A stretch of 64,000 bases of DNA, taken from Torymus aiolomorphi (lineage: Eukaryota; Arthropoda; Insecta; Hymenoptera; Torymidae). Under the pieces are notes generated by a model. That model was not told where the DNA came from, ran no database searches, and worked only from the letters and a program-made list of their open reading frames with translations. Shown one piece after another: positions 25,613-37,944 of this stretch (position 1 is its first letter; every line of letters begins with the position of its first letter). The translations under genes were made by a program, and so were the position numbers. The DNA lies in contig CM070873.1 in assembly GCA_036365515.1 (NCBI GenBank), forward strand, positions 43,825,157 to 43,889,156, in the 5' to 3' direction.

Positions 25613-26108
25613 CGCACACACACTTTACGCACGACCGTGCAATAATTTTTTTTTAGCTACCCATATGTGCACAGTTATATTGTACTTAATTCGTTTGGTT
25701 AACAAAGTTATACATTAATGTTATTTCCATTCAAAAAGGTCCTTTTGGTCCCGATGATATATTTTAACGGGGTGCCATAGTCCTATCATTACTGACCGAG
25801 CAATTGGCACAATTTCAAGCTTATTAAAAACGAAATACATAAAATCACAAAAAATCAAGGGAACACTTCGCTGCAGTTTTGAACGATCTATCACCCAGTA
25901 CAAGTTTGAAGTCGAAATATAAAGTGGTTTTTGCAAAAACTTTAAACAAAATAAAATTCGGTTTCTTTCACGATTAATACCATTCTTTAGCGGTTTATTG
26001 TTTCTCTTTAAGGGAGTTCTATCCTTAAGTCAATAATTGATCGGGATGTAATGAAAGTTTGCACATAACAAAATAATATCCTTAAAAAGTTCCTGTTAAA
26101 ATTTATAG

Positions 26109-27350
26109 AGGGCCTACTGGGCGCAGCAACTTCCGGTACCCCAGCAGCCGGGCATGTTCTTGAGCATGAACCAGTCAATCATACCGCAGCAGCACCAACA
26201 GCCTCAACCGCAGCCTCAATCGCAGCAACAGCGGCCCCAGCAACAGGGCCCAACCCCAATGCAGCCGATGGCCTCCGCGGCCCAGCTTCCTCCGGTACCA
26301 AAGGAGCCAGGCATATTCCCGAGCATGAACCAGCCAACCATGCCACAGCAGCTCCAACAGCCTCATCAGAAGCGTCAACCGCAGCAAGAGCAGCCCCAGC
26401 CACAGGGCCCAACACTAATGCAGCAGATGATCTCCTTGGTACAGCAACTTCAGGTATCCCAGCAGTCGAGCATGAATCTGCCAACTATGCCGCAGCAGCT
26501 CCAACAGCCTCAACCGCATCAACAGCAGCCCCAGCAACAGGACTTAACACCAATGCAGCAGATGGCCTCTGTGGCACAGCAATCTCCGGTACCCCAGCAG
26601 CCGGGCATATTCCCGAACATGAACCAGCCAACCATGCCGCAGCAGCTCCAACAGCCTCAACATCAGCCTCAACCGCAGCAAGAGCAGCCCCAGCAACAGG
26701 GCTCAATACTAATGCAGCAGCTGATCTCCTTGGCGCAGCAACTTCAGGTTCCCCAGCAGTCAAGCATGAACCTGCCAACTATGCCGCAGCAACTCCAACA
26801 GCCTCAACCGCATCAACAGCAGCCCCAGCAACAGGACTTAACACCAATGCAGCAGATGGCCTCTGTGGCACAGCAATCTCCGGTACCCCAGCAGCCGGGC
26901 ATGTTCCCGGGCATGAACCAGTCAACCATGCCGCAGCAGCTCCAACAGCCTCAACATCAGCCTCAACTGCAGCAAGAGCAGCCCCAGCAACAGAGCCCAA
27001 TGCTGCACATGGCCCCCATGCAGATGGGCATGAACCAGCCAAGCTTGCCGCAGCAGCCCCAACAGCCTCAGCCACAGTGGTACCTGAACCAGCAGATGGC
27101 ACCAACCCAGTTGGGCGGTCCTCGCTACGACCAAGGCCCACCGCCCAACGCCGTGCCACCGAACGCGGGTAGTCCAACAGTAGCGTTACAGGGTATGCAT
27201 AGGAATCAGTTTATCGAGCTTCTGAGGGCGGACGCCCGACAACTGCACGGAGCACCGCTCATCATGCAGCTCCAACAGGGACGCTCCGCGCCCCAGCAGC
27301 AGTCCCAGAATCAGCAGCAGCCAAAGGGTATGTATATGGGCAGGCAGTAA
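26109..27350 (+). CDS. Gln/Pro/Met-rich repeat protein exon, copy 1
   Basis: An acceptor (ttatag) at 26108 opens a 413-codon frame ending in TAA at 27350. The protein is low-complexity: MNQPTMPQQLQQPQ units recur with an exact 147-bp (49-codon) spacing at 26340, 26487, 26634, 26781 and 26928. Alternate units are more alike, giving a 98-codon higher-order repeat. A non-repetitive tail follows: RNQFIELLRADARQLHGAPL and then GMYMGRQ. Phase 0 matches the exon ending at 21005. The related segment at 33858-34560 has the same GRQ...KLF tail, where this copy has TAA in place of CAA. Such Gln-rich regions are common in transcription cofactors, but I cannot name the gene. The antisense frames across it are shadows. 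Confidence 0.6.
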   Translation, partial: RAYWAQQLPVPQQPGMFLSMNQSIIPQQHQQPQPQPQSQQQRPQQQGPTPMQPMASAAQLPPVPKEPGIFPSMNQPTMPQQLQQPHQKRQPQQEQPQPQGPTLMQQMISLVQQLQVSQQSSMNLPTMPQQLQQPQPHQQQPQQQDLTPMQQMASVAQQSPVPQQPGIFPNMNQPTMPQQLQQPQHQPQPQQEQPQQQGSILMQQLISLAQQLQVPQQSSMNLPTMPQQLQQPQPHQQQPQQQDLTPMQQMASVAQQSPVPQQPGMFPGMNQSTMPQQLQQPQHQPQLQQEQPQQQSPMLHMAPMQMGMNQPSLPQQPQQPQPQWYLNQQMAPTQLGGPRYDQGPPPNAVPPNAGSPTVALQGMHRNQFIELLRADARQLHGAPLIMQLQQGRSAPQQQSQNQQQPKGMYMGRQ

Positions 27351-28189
27351 GGTATGCGTGAATACTGCAAGCTTTTTCACTGGGGTTTTTTACGCATGGG
27401 CGAGGTGAGCGTTTTGAAGGGATGTCGGATGCGATTGCAGATTTTTGGCGTTTTTTTTTACCCTTAGGATTACAGTTGCCATCCAACTATGTACCCATTA
27501 TTAGGTTCTTTTTGAGATCTTCTGAAACTGTTGCAGTTATCTTGTATTACGTATGAGCCTATCCCGAGTCACTTACGTATGAAGGGTTTAAGGTCTTCGT
27601 GTCGTCCCGAGTGGATACTCGAAACAATGCAGTGAAATACAACAAGAGCTAAAGTATAACTTTCGTATTATTTATTAAAATACTTGTACGCAAGAGAGAG
27701 ATAACCTAACACATATTCGCGATGCCACCGATCGACGTCTCCCCGTGGATCGCTGGTTTGGTTCTTCCTCGTGCCGACTCTAACTCCTCGCCTCCCGTGT
27801 CCGTCTCAGTCTCTCGTCGTTTTCTCTCTCCTCCCTCTCTGCTTTCATTCTCTTTCTCTCTGCCCTCCGGATGCGCTTCCCTTGGTTTCTATTGCTTCGC
27901 CCTGGATTTCCCGAGTGGGGGATCATTGCTCATCGGCCGTCCGTTCCTTCTCCCTAATTCGTTGTTCGATTCTCGTACCGGTGATTCACTGGCTCACGGA
28001 TTTGATGTTCGCTGCTCTGCTGACTCGTAATAGTCGATGTCATGCGCCTTTGACATCCAACATCCTCTGTCGACGCGGGGTACATTGCTGACCAGGAGTT
28101 TATGTTGAGTCATTTTCTATTCATTCGTTCTTCGAACTTATGCACGAATTGGTAGCTTGTGTTTTATCTCAGAGCTTCTACTCGTAACA
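27351..28189. other. Sequence downstream of the Gln-rich exon
   Basis: The stretch 27351-27450 is similar to 34530-34610, including a conserved donor-like 'gag|gtgagc' or 'gag|gtaagc' and 'gaagggatgtcggatgcg'. Beyond that, C/T-rich frames at 27722-28091 have no recognised motif and I do not call a gene. Confidence 0.45.
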
Positions 28190-28592
28190 CTTAATATCGA
28201 CGGCTGAGTATCTCACCGCGCGGATGAAGAACAACGTATCTCACCGCGCAGATGAAGAACGTCGTATCTCACCGCGCGAATGAAGAACATCGTATCTTAC
28301 CGCGCAGACGAAGAACGTCGTATCTCGGCGCTCTTGCGGCCAGTGCACGGCCAGTATACGGCGAGATACGACGTTTTTCGTCCGCGCGCCGAGATACGAT
28401 GTTCTTTATCCATGAGGTGAGATACGATGTTCTTCATCCACGCGGTGAGATACGACGTCCTTTGTCCGTGCGGTGAGATACGACGTTCTTCGTTCGCGCG
28501 CTGAGATTCGACGTTTTTCATCCGCGCGGTGAGATATGACGTTCATCGTCCGCGCGCCGAGATATGATCTTGTTCCGCTCAGCCGTCGGTAT
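28190..28592. repeat. Inverted minisatellite: two head-to-head arrays of a 28-bp unit
   Basis: The unit GTATCTCACCGCGCGGATGA + AGAACGTC (28 bp) occurs at exactly 28-bp steps at 28208, 28236, 28264, 28292 and 28320. From 28363 the array runs in the opposite orientation, with 'gagatac' at 28363, 28391, 28419, 28447, 28475, 28503, 28531 and 28559. The outer edges carry 'cgacggctgag' and its complement. The two blocks meet around a ~35-bp centre containing 'gcggccagtgcacggccag'. There are no spacers, so it is not a CRISPR array. It is much more CG-rich than its surroundings. Confidence 0.9.
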
Positions 28593-28771
28593 ATCCTGGG
28601 AAGATTAAAGTTTTTCCTCTGTGTGTGATCCAGATAGAATAATAACGGCGTTGACTCTTATTAGTTGGTTGTATGATTTCTTACAATTAGTGCAGTTGGT
28701 GACAGTTGTGTAGAAATTCTTTCTTGAAATTTGAGTTGGATATCTATCTCCATTTAATTTTGTGATGTGCT

Positions 28772-28871
28772 TTGTTGGAATAGGCTCAATCTCTGGGGTC
28801 CAAAAGTTTCCAGCGGTGGTAACGGAAGTCTATGAAAAAGCAATCATCGGATGCCAAAAACTGGGCGATTT
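28772..28871 (+). CDS. Candidate short exon, unrecognised
   Basis: Between 'ggaatag' and 'cac|gtaatg' the sequence reads SISGVQKFPAVVTEVYEKAI and IGCQKLGDFSRIH without a stop. It looks like real coding sequence flanked by plausible splice signals. No domain is recognised. It might belong to the plus-strand Gln-rich locus, but phases do not prove it. Confidence 0.25.
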
Positions 28872-29590
28872 TTCCCGAATCCACGTAATGCTTAAAATTT
28901 AAATTTTAAATTAAAGCTCTTTTCTTCTATTTTAATCGCTTTTTTGTGAAATATTTGTTGGCACCTTTAAGAGATTACTATTAGCTAATCATTAGTGACT
29001 ACTTTTTGTCCATTTTCCAGATTTTTTTAAAACCATGTCACAAGACCATTTTTGAGTGTTGGAAAGTTTTCTCGTCTATTTTGTAACCTCAAGAACGAGA
29101 AAAAATTTTTTATCGAGGTTTGCCTCCAAATTTTTTTCTTCAATTTTTCGAACCCTCTAAGTGTGGATAATCCGTGGGATTCCTCACATCAGAAGCGAAT
29201 AAGATAAAGTACCCGAATGCGGGACAAACTGAAAATGGGACCGAAATCGCGACAGCAGTAAAATAACTGCTATAAAATGTTAATAGGGTAACGGCATTAC
29301 TTTTTTAGCAATATTTATGATATTAACTACGTATTTACGCCAATGTTGTCTTAACCCTTTAATTTACTCTTTGAATTGATTGCCAACGGAATAAAAACTT
29401 TTCAAGGTTATATTTCAGTAGCGTGAATAGTCCTTTGTCCAACTAGGAGTCTCGTAGTTCCCTATACCAGAAAGCAAGACATTTAAAAGTATTGTCCCGA
29501 TAAAGTGTTCGAGTCACGTCCCGATTTAGGTGCCAGCTCGACATATATAGGGTGTCCAGGAATACCATTCGTACACATGTTTTTTCAAAC
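28872..29590. other. AT-rich sequence with no gene seen
   Basis: No supported coding frame, RNA or transposon end was found. Confidence 0.4.
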
Positions 29591-29599
29591 TTACTTATG

Positions 29600-29800
29600 T
29601 ACTGTAAAATAGTACATTTCGACACTGGTGCGGAAGGTGATGATTTACTTCGTGTGACGTTTTTCGCACGAGCGAAGCGACTGCGAAAAGTCACACGAAG
29701 TAAATAATCAACTTCCGCACTCGTTTCGAACTGTATTTTATACTACGAGAGCCGAAAAATCATACCAAAGTTGTGATTTTGAGGTTAGCGTGGTATAAAA
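29600..29800. mobile_element. 'GCGAAGCG' hairpin element
   Basis: A perfect-looking stem is built from 'ttacttcgtgtgac' and 'gtcacacgaagtaa' around 'cgcacgagcgaagcgactgcg'. The outer parts 'gtacatttcgacac' and 'ttcgaactgtatttta' are also partly mirrored. A close relative lies at 45245-45440 and a partial one at 25535-25612. The elements at 47438-47806 and 55014-55384 share the 'cgcttcgctc' motif. No protein is encoded. Confidence 0.6.
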
Positions 29801-30334
29801 GTATTTAAATACACGGTTTTTATTGCTATGAAAATACAACGAATTCGGTTTCCTACGTATTTTAATCACATAAACATTTCTGTACATATAATCAAATAAG
29901 TTTACAACGTTAACAATCCATTTTACTACAATAATCTATTAAGTCATTATAGTAGCAAACTCAAATTGCGATTCTAATCAATTTTGTTACTGCAATGAAT
30001 ATGGCATCTATCAATTATCAATTATTAGGTTATAATGAGAATGATTTTTTTTATTTGCATAGAGAATAAAAGGAAAAGACATAGAATTGAAAAAATAAAG
30101 TTATCTATAAGAAGTAAATTTTGCATGACTTAAAGTAGTTCCTCGTCCCGAAAAGATGTTATTGGGAAATAAGTTTGTTACGTTACAAAAAAACGTTTTA
30201 TTCTTTCCTTATAAATCATACATTTTTCAAAAATGAATTAAATTCAACGTCATAAATAAAATAGCGTCACACGTTAAAACATAAAAGAAAGGAATGTGTT
30301 CTAGGCGAGTAAAGCTAGTACGGCGCCGTGTTAC

Positions 30335-30441
<107 letters not shown>

Positions 30442-30823
30442 TCTATATTATATAGTTCTAAGCGTTATTCATTTTACGCAGACCCCCTCGCCCTCCCCTC
30501 AGACCCCCCCCCAAACCCCCCTCAAAATAACGTAAAATTGTGATGTTTTTTACGTTATTTCGAGCATGGCAGATCCCCCTCGCCCCCCCTTGCACCCCCC
30601 TCAATCCCCCCTCAAACCCACCTCAAAGCTCCCTCAAAATTCAATAAGTCTTGTAGTAAAAACTCCTACTTTTGCCGTGGATGCTCTGCGTTAATGTGCT
30701 CTGGAGCTTCATCAAGGCCCGTTTTATCACGAGTAAAGTACCGGCACTATTGTGGCCTATCCTCATCGGTTATCCGCTACGAGAGAGAGGTTAGTCCGGT
30801 GCTTACTGATACAAAGGATTAGC

Positions 30824-31250
30824 ATAGAGTTATTATAGATAGAGTAGGGGAGTCCGCCAAAACAGCGTCTCATCTATAGAAAGAAAAAGAAGATAAGAGA
30901 GCCCTTTCTGTATCTGTCTTGCAACCATAGCAACAGCTGACAGAGTTGAGGTTAACTATATTTATTTGAATTTTATAAGAATATTATTTAATGAATTCAT
31001 CGAATTTCGTAACATTTTAATCTCAAAAAATATTTAAATTTTTATTAAAATATTTAAATATTTAACATTTTCTCTTAAAAGTTTGTAATTTTTGAAATTG
31101 TGTTGTTGAAATTACAGTTTCAATCTGCGCATGCGTCATTACACAGAGATAGAAAGGGCCCACCGATCTCCTCTCTCTTTCTATCGATAGGACGCTTCCA
31201 CTTACAAAAGCGCCTATTCCTTGTCTACTCTATCTATGTATAATAACTCT
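30824..31250. mobile_element. Terminal-inverted-repeat element with 9-bp target duplication
   Basis: The direct repeat AGGATTAGC lies at 30815-30823 and 31251-31259. Just inside are inverted ends built on AGAGTTATTATA and AGATAGAGTAG. More mirrored sequence lies further in ('tctatagaaagaaaa' against 'ctttctatcgata'). The 9-bp duplication suggests a Mutator-like origin. There is no coding capacity. Confidence 0.7.
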
Positions 31251-31287
31251 AGGATTAGCCCTCTTGGCCTCAAGGCGGATCTCGGTA

Positions 31288-31558
31288 CACTGAAAAAAAT
31301 TTGGCATGGCGTTTGTTTCCATCACAGTTCGTCAGCGCCCCCTTCGCTGCGTGTGTCAGACCACCCACTTTTGGCACAGCGTTTGTCCCGAACGGGACAG
31401 GAGCTGTGCCAGTACGGGGCGCGCGACGCTTTTACGGGACAGGAGCTGTGCCAGTACGGGGCAGGAGATGTGCCGAACCGCGGTACAACATTCGACCCTA
31501 CTTTCGGCGTAGCGTATGTACTCATCGGGTCAGCTAGAGTGCCAAATTTTTTTCAGTG
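31288..31558. mobile_element. TA-flanked miniature element, relative of 3309-3792
   Basis: The ends CACTGAAAAAAATTTGGCA and its complement are flanked by TA (31286-31287, 31559-31560). The interior has a short direct repeat, 'gggacaggagctgtgccagt', at about 31396 and 31437. It matches 3309-3792 at the tips but not in the body. The body is GC-rich and non-coding. Confidence 0.75.
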
Positions 31559-31560
31559 TA

Positions 31561-32031
31561 GAGATTCCTCGATCTGTTATATATAATTCAGATATGAATT
31601 GGATCATTCGGTGAAGTAACGCACAAGACAAGCTTACAAGAAGGAAAATTATAAATTTGAAAAAAGCTCAGATTTTGATGAAAATTGTTATATAGGGGTT
31701 TTCGAGGTCGCTGATCAAGATTTTGCTATTGGACTTTCGAAATTCAAAATGGCGGAAACGATAAGGCTGTTAAAAGTTCGAAGAATGCTTAGATTTGACT
31801 GAAAATTGGTATACAGGGGTTTTTGAGGTCGCTGATCAGGATTATCCTATTAGACTTTCGAAATTTAAAAAATTAAGTTTTTAAAAAATTTCGTTTATCG
31901 GTTCTGAAGACACCGTTTGTTTATGGTTGTACTCCAAATATATCCCGCTTTCGGGTACTTTACCTTATCTATAGATTTCGTTCTTCAAAAAATTGCCATA
32001 TCTTTCTCGTTATCAAACTCAAATTTTGAAA
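31561..32031. other. Intergenic sequence with a short duplicated block
   Basis: Two diverged copies of a block containing 'ggggtttt.gaggtcgctgatca' and 'attggactttcgaaatt' lie at about 31680-31760 and 31790-31870. No gene is seen. Confidence 0.4.
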
Positions 32032-32357
32032 TCACACGCCTTCTATCCTATTCCCATATGATACCGCAGTAGTATTACCAATATGTAATAAAATTTCAAC
32101 GTTGTGCCTATTTTTCGAGAAACATTGCAGTGCAGTAAATGCAACTAATAATTCCAGATAGTTGATACGGTATTCTAACTCTGAATTATCCCAATTTACG
32201 AAAACAACCTCTCTGTTAGATGCAGCATGCCAACCAGTTCTAGAAGCGTCCGAAAAAATTTCTGCGACAAAGTTATACTGTCTGATAGCATTATATGCTT
32301 TTACAATTGTTTTTTTTCCACTAATCGAAATCAGATGACAACGAGCGCGTTATGGGC
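32032..32357 (-). pseudogene. RNase H fragment of a DIRS-like retrotransposon
   Basis: The minus strand reads, without an internal stop, IVKAYNAIRQYNFVAEIF then SDASRTGWHAASNREVVF, YRINYLELLVAFTALQCF and VEILLHIGNTTAVSYGNRIE. This is the RNase H layout SDAS...YLELLA...DNTTA seen in DIRS-type elements. The expected third acid residue before NTTA is Gly here (HIGNTT), so the enzyme would be dead. Stops bound both ends. It has no start codon and is a relic. The DIRS assignment is by pattern only. Confidence 0.55.
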
Positions 32358-33009
32358 ACCGTTGTCTCATAATTATCATTATTTTTTAGTAAATATTTAA
32401 GGGTGTACTGGCCATAAGACGAAAATAGTGACAAGTTATTCAAAATTTGAATAGTCATTAAATATGATAAATATAAAGCGCTGTGCAAAATTTCAGTGGC
32501 CTTACGAGAATGGTTAGGGAATTATTGCTATTTGAATTTAAGAACGTTCTTCGAAAAATCACATTTCTTGTGATTTTTTTAAACTTGTTGAGAAAGCTTA
32601 AGTTAGAATGAACCTCATAATGAATCCCAGTTCTTCAAGAGTCGGTCGCTTTACATTAATGTTCGATATAAGCACTCGTCACATGAACTTCCAAAACATA
32701 ACCAAGCATCTAAATATACAACTGATAAAAAATTTGTTCCTCTTAATAAATTTATTACGGACTTCATAATTTTTCACAACCATGGGGTAGTATTCAATCC
32801 AAACGGAATGCATTGGTTGGTATAGGATTTTTGTTCTGTACAGGTTCTGAGATCTTTTGCAACACAAACTTAACATTAAGCTCATACTACTTTTATTTAT
32901 TCCAATTTATTCTTTTTAACAAAAATTTTATATTGATGTACGATTTCACATATCATTTGAGAAACCCATCGTATATAACCACCAAACTAAAATCCCGCCA
33001 CTATTGTAG
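32358..33009. other. Probable intron or upstream sequence of the second Gln-rich copy
   Basis: No coding frame is supported. From about 32835 the sequence is duplicated at 34825-34902 and 37089-37190 ('cttaacattaagctcat', 'aaactaaaatcccgccacta'). It therefore belongs to the segmental duplication. The TTAA at 32916-32919 is the empty target site of the element at 34903-37088. Confidence 0.6.
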
Positions 33010-34526
33010 GTATGAACCAGAATTGCGGTGGCCAACAGATGACACCTCAGCTGAAGCAACAGCTGCCGGGTCTGATGGCGAACATGAGTCTGCAGCAGCA
33101 GAGGGTACAGCCGGGTTCTGCAACACCGCCTTACATGCAGGTTTGTTATCTAATTTTCTGAATTATGTAACCCATACGTTAATATTAAATTTATTTGGAT
33201 TTATTTTTAGCAAGCACCAAATGTCACAATGAATACTATGGGTCCAATCGGTGGCGATGTACAAAACCAAACAGCACCACCGTACTGGCAAACGGCTGGC
33301 AAACCCGGCCCTGTGAACGTTGGCGGTGTTGGACAAACTAATGTTGATCTTCATCTAAACCAATGGATTCAAAATGTGAGTTTACTTTTCATTTTTTGTT
33401 TATACTTTTTTTTTATTGATTTTAAAGTAGTGTAATAACATTAATATGGAAAAACTTAGTAAATGCCAGGTATAATTAAATAATTTTAACAAAATTTTTG
33501 TATTTATAATAAATAGCATATTTTATTAATCTTTAGACTTCCGGCATTTTTACCTTGAAAATGAATATTTTTAAAAGGTAAAATTTATTTATATAAATAT
33601 CTAATATTTCGAAACGAGTTTTCAAGATCACAGCTGGCCCATATATGAGCTAGGCCGGCAGTCTAAAGGTTAATAACAATTCATTACATCACGTAAAAAA
33701 CTTATAATATTATTGTATAAATAATATTTCTTATCAATACTTAAAGCTTGTTTTACCTACTTATGAATTGTCGTATGTTATTATATAAAAAATCTTTTCT
33801 TGAATAATTTTTGAAATCTGCACTTTATCTTGATTGTAAAAAATATCTGTTTTACAGCAATTGGCGCTGAACACGAGCATGAGACAGTTAACGCAGCAAC
33901 AACTGCAGCACACCAAGCAACTCTCCGAGCAACAACTGCAGCACGCCAAGCAACAACTGCAACACGCCAAGCAACACTTCGAGCAACAACTGCAGCACGC
34001 CAAGCAACAACTGCAACACGCCAAGCAACAACTGCAACACGGCCAGCAACAACTGCAGCAAAAACTGGAGCAAAAAATGCAGCAAGCCCAGCAACTGCCC
34101 TCACATGATCAACAAAAGATTGGCGAAGAGCAAAAGGATCATGGATCATCATCAAAAATTGATGAAGTGAAGGCTATCAGACTTCTTGTAGAAAGAAATA
34201 TTGGTGCACGGAATGATGGCACAGGAAGAGAAACTATCCTACAAATAATTGATATTTTATTCTCTTGTGGGAGCCAGCAGAATCCCTGTCGGCATCAATC
34301 GCCGCCTTGCTATGGTAGTACTCTACAACAGCACATACTTGGCGAAGTAGACGTGAAGCTTCTCTCAGATTTACTAGAATGTATGCTGCGTAGTATGAAT
34401 CATGTCACAAGAGAAGAAAGTATAAAACAAATATTTAATTTTTTATACCATCGGGCCCCAGCAGCAGCCCCAGCAATAGCAGCAGCCGCAGGCCATGTAT
34501 GTGGGCAGGCAACAAGGTATGCATGA
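33010..34526 (+). CDS. Gln-rich protein gene segment, copy 2 (three exons)
   Basis: Three exons fit in phase: 33010-33140 (GT then MNQNCGGQQMTPQLKQQLPG...PPYMQ), 33211-33375 (QAPNVTMNTMGPIGGDVQNQ...LNQWIQN) and from 33858 (QLALNTSMRQLTQQQLQHTK). Acceptors are attgtag, tttttag and ttttacag; donors are cag|gtttgt and aat|gtgagt. Exon 3 carries LQHAKQQ heptads (a likely coiled coil). It then has a non-repetitive region, KIDEVKAIRLLVERNIGARN to ESIKQIFNFLYHR, that looks like a folded helical domain. After about 34450 the correct frame for the shared tail (AMYVGRQQGMHEYRKLF) differs from the open one and has a TAG, so the 3' end may be degraded. No family is recognised. Confidence 0.5.
33530..33669. 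mobile_element. TTAA-flanked miniature element in an intron
   Basis: The ends TCTTTAGACTTCCGGC and complement of CCTTTAGACTGCCGGC are flanked by TTAA at 33526-33529 and 33670-33673. It is 140 bp, non-coding and lies in the intron between exons 2 and 3 of the Gln-rich copy 2. Confidence 0.75.
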
Positions 34527-34902
34527 GTACCGCAAGCTTTTTTACTCGGATTTTTTTACGCATGGATGAGGTAAGCGTTTTGAAGGGATGTCGGATGCGA
34601 TTGCAGATTTTTGCAGTATATAAGGTAAACATGGTGACTGGATTCGTCATTATTGGCTCCAATTATTGTACACGAGCGTTACGAAACGTCGTTGAGTTTT
34701 ACATCTAGGTACTAAGTTGTCCATGTGTTAGCATAGTTTTTAAGATATATTTATCGTATTTTATACTTCTAATTTTAAGTTTGGTTTAAATAATGCTCTT
34801 AACCATTTGCTGTTTGTCCTATACAGGTTCTGAGATCCTTTGGAACGCAAACTTAACATTAAGCTCATATTACTCTTATTTATTCCAATTTATTCTTTTT
34901 AA

Positions 34903-37088
<2,186 letters not shown>

Positions 37089-37189
37089 TTAACAAAAATT
37101 TTATATTAATATACATCATTTACCATATCATTTGAGTAACTCATTGTATATAACCATCAAACTAAAATCCCGCCACTATTTTAGCCATA

Positions 37190-37464
37190 AACCAGAATTA
37201 CGGTGCACCCCAGCTGCAGCAACAGAAGCCAGGTCTGATGGTCTAGCAGCAGAACATGTTCCAGAATCAGCAGCAGATGATGAGCACGCAGAATCAGCAG
37301 CAGATTATGGGCACGCAGTATCAGCAGCAGATGATGGGCGTTTAGTATATGCAGCAGATGATAGGCGCTCAGTATATACATTATATGATAGGCGCTCAGC
37401 ACGACATGCAGTAATGTTTGAGCGAAGGTTGAATGAATTAAAAAATTTTAAAGCTAAAAAATAA
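37190..37464 (+). pseudogene. Gln-rich protein gene segment, copy 3 (decayed)
   Basis: After an acceptor-like 'tattttag' (matching attgtag of copy 2), the expected frame reads INQNYGAPQLQQQKPGLMV, then a TAG. QQNMFQNQQQMMSTQNQQQ units follow, then more stops. A shifted frame (37132-37464) stays open but gives an Ala/Asp-rich product unlike the other copies. The array of ~30-33-bp CAGCAGATGATG units has expanded here. I read it as a dead paralogue. Confidence 0.6.
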
Positions 37465-37944
37465 CTGATTGATGTCTTTGGAGGTTTGGAAGCGAAGTAA
37501 TAAATAAATAAAGTGCGCGAGAAAGAAATTAAGTAATAACTTTAGATTTCTATTTAATTTTTTGCGAGTGAAACTATCAAGCTGCGTATGTATAGTTCAG
37601 CTTACGATTTTACACTGAGATGCGGTTTCGAAAGGGGCGGAAAACAAGTGGGTTTTTGTTACTAGATCGTACTACTATAATTCAGTTACACTTAAATAAT
37701 AAAGTTTAATTCAAATAAAAGCTAACATTCATCACATATCAAAATAACTGCCGTATTTTTCTCATAAACCTATGATCTCTCAACAGTATTTTTAAACTTT
37801 TCAAAAACACTTGTTTATTGTTTTAAGGACGACCTAATTTTTATATCGTTCAACATGTAAAAAATACTTAAAATTTATAAATCATCATACCTATAATTAA
37901 TTTAAATGTGTATTAACACACACGCGCAGACACACTTACACATT
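37465..37944. other. Intergenic sequence with no gene seen
   Basis: AT-rich sequence with no supported feature. Confidence 0.4.

Noticed and set aside
25721..25936. Minus-strand 71-residue frame
   Set aside because: No recognisable motif. The opposite strand also shows scattered protein-like pieces with stops, so I could not support either as a gene.
26175..27177. Long antisense Ala/Val- and Leu-rich frames across the Gln-rich exon
   Set aside because: They are reverse shadows of CAG-rich codons and contain the same 147-bp period. The sense frame is far more plausible.
27722..28091. Ser/Leu/Pro-rich frames
   Set aside because: The composition follows C/T-rich sequence; no motif, no homologous copy and no clear splice signals.
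28208..28565. 28-bp repeats as a possible CRISPR array
   Set aside because: The units are contiguous with no spacers, occur in both orientations and lie in a eukaryotic context.
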